Shown here: positions 63,377 through 64,000 of the stretch, in pieces
How the letters are laid out: each line of letters starts with the position of its first letter
How positions within the stretch are numbered: position 1 is the stretch's first letter
NCBI RefSeq assembly: GCF_900117395.1
Contig: NZ_FPEG01000002.1
Span: 186,001-250,000, forward strand
Direction: 5' to 3'
From: Agrococcus sp. Marseille-P2731
Lineage (GTDB): Bacteria; Actinomycetota; Actinomycetes; Actinomycetales; Microbacteriaceae
Length of the DNA stretch: 64,000 nucleotides
Translations under genes and position numbers: made by a program
The notes under the pieces: model-generated
What the model was told of the DNA's origin: nothing
Databases searched by the model: none
The model's input: the letters and a program-made list of their open reading frames with translations, nothing else

Positions 63377-64000
63377 ATGACGACGACCTCGCGGTTGCTG
63401 CAGGTGCTCTCCCTGCTGCAGGCTCGGCGCGACTGGCCAGGGTCGCTCCTGGCATCCAGGCTGGCCGTCAGCGACCGCACGGTGCGACGCGACATCGACC
63501 GCCTCCGCGAGATGGGGTATCGCATCCAGGCCACCATGGGCCCGGACGGCGGCTATCGGCTCGATGCGGGCAGCGAGCTGCCGCCGCTCCTCTTCGACGA
63601 CGACCAGACCGTCGCGATCGCCATCGCGCTGCAGTCGGCACCCACGCTCGGCGCGGGGATCGAGGAGGCCGCGATCCGCGCCCTCGGCACCATCCGCCAG
63701 GTCATGCCCTCGCGGCTCCGCCACCGCCTCGACGTGCTCGAGGTCACGGCGATCGGCCGGCCGGGGGATGCCGCGCCCATGACCGTCTCACTGGACGTCT
63801 TGGTCGCGCTCGCGAACGGCATCCGCGACCGGGAGGTCTTGCGCTTCGACTATGCGGCCCGCGACGGAGCCGCCGGCGATGCACGGCAGCCCGTGCAGCC
63901 CCGCCGCGCGGAGCCGCACCACCTCGTCGCCTCGCACGGGCGCTGGTACCTCGTCGGCTGGGATCTGGAGCGCGAGGACTGGCGCCTCTACAGCGTGGAT
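63377..64000 (+). CDS. WYL-domain transcriptional regulator (3' end outside window)
   Basis: The first 208 residues of a DeoR/YafY-type regulator. The N-terminal wHTH is MTTTSRLLQVLSLLQARRDW, continuing SRLAVSDRTVRRDIDRLREMGY. The WYL domain begins near residue 135 with LANGIRDREVLRFDYAARDG and the WYLVGWDLEREDWRLYSVD block is at the window edge. It is divergent from the PhnB-like gene. WYL domains bind ligands, often nucleotides, and the C-terminal WCX part should lie beyond 64000. Confidence 0.93.
   Translation, partial: MTTTSRLLQVLSLLQARRDWPGSLLASRLAVSDRTVRRDIDRLREMGYRIQATMGPDGGYRLDAGSELPPLLFDDDQTVAIAIALQSAPTLGAGIEEAAIRALGTIRQVMPSRLRHRLDVLEVTAIGRPGDAAPMTVSLDVLVALANGIRDREVLRFDYAARDGAAGDARQPVQPRRAEPHHLVASHGRWYLVGWDLEREDWRLYSVD

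Overview
The window is a piece of a high-GC actinobacterial chromosome, most likely a member of the Microbacteriaceae (an Agrococcus/Microbacterium-like genome). The order folC - DUF4233 - ndk ... rne - rplU - rpmA - obgE - proB - proA - nadD - rsfS is typical of that family. The proteins are Ala/Arg/Glu rich, GTG starts are common, and many genes carry a TANNNT -10 box 6-7 bases before the start codon, which points to leaderless mRNAs. The placement is by gene order and composition only; no 16S rRNA gene is present.

Layout. (1) 1-13.7 kb: conserved housekeeping block (folate, nucleotide, RNA decay, ribosome, proline and NAD genes). (2) 13.7-16.6 kb: an unidentified ORF, a truncated IS481 transposase, a two-domain VOC dioxygenase-like protein, a cyclodeaminase-like protein and an Lrp/AsnC regulator. 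(3) 16.7-25.4 kb: a branched-chain amino acid degradation operon (E1alpha, E1beta, E2, acyl-CoA carboxylase beta and alpha, MaoC hydratase, CitE-like lyase). It is syntenic with the mycobacterial bkd-accA1D1-citE cluster but lacks the acyl-CoA dehydrogenase, and it is divergent from the Lrp/AsnC gene. (4) 25.4-28.9 kb: a YibE/F membrane protein and a Trk/Ktr potassium channel pair.

(5) 29.03-56.52 kb: a genomic island of about 27.5 kb integrated at the 3' end of a tRNA-Ala(GGC) gene. It is bounded by a 60-bp direct repeat with four mismatches (29030-29089 and 56464-56523). An Xis-like protein and a tyrosine integrase sit at the left end. The cargo looks like a defence island: SIR2 + DUF3223; an operon of SNF2 helicase-DUF3883 nuclease, DUF1156 DNA methylase and DUF499 ATPase; an orphan SIR2 C-terminus; a DUF3800-like protein; a two-gene glycine-rich membrane operon behind a perfect palindrome; a PD-(D/E)xK nuclease-like protein; and a Sel1-repeat protein. 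The island is composite. It carries four Xis-like HTH genes or remnants, a fragment of a second related integrase at 52.4 kb, and a decayed IS481 transposase joined to a truncated xis.

(6) 56.5-64.0 kb: host chromosome again, with an OhrR-type MarR regulator, a small membrane protein, a divergent SDR/TetR pair, a membrane protein, RNase J, an unidentified small protein, and a PhnB-like VOC protein divergent from a WYL regulator that runs off the window. RNase E/G and RNase J are both encoded here.

The best candidates for under-described biology are the SNF2-DUF3883/DUF1156/DUF499 operon without PglZ or DISARM partners, the SIR2-DUF3223 pair, and the glycine-rich two-gene membrane operon. Their roles are inferred from family knowledge and island context, not shown.
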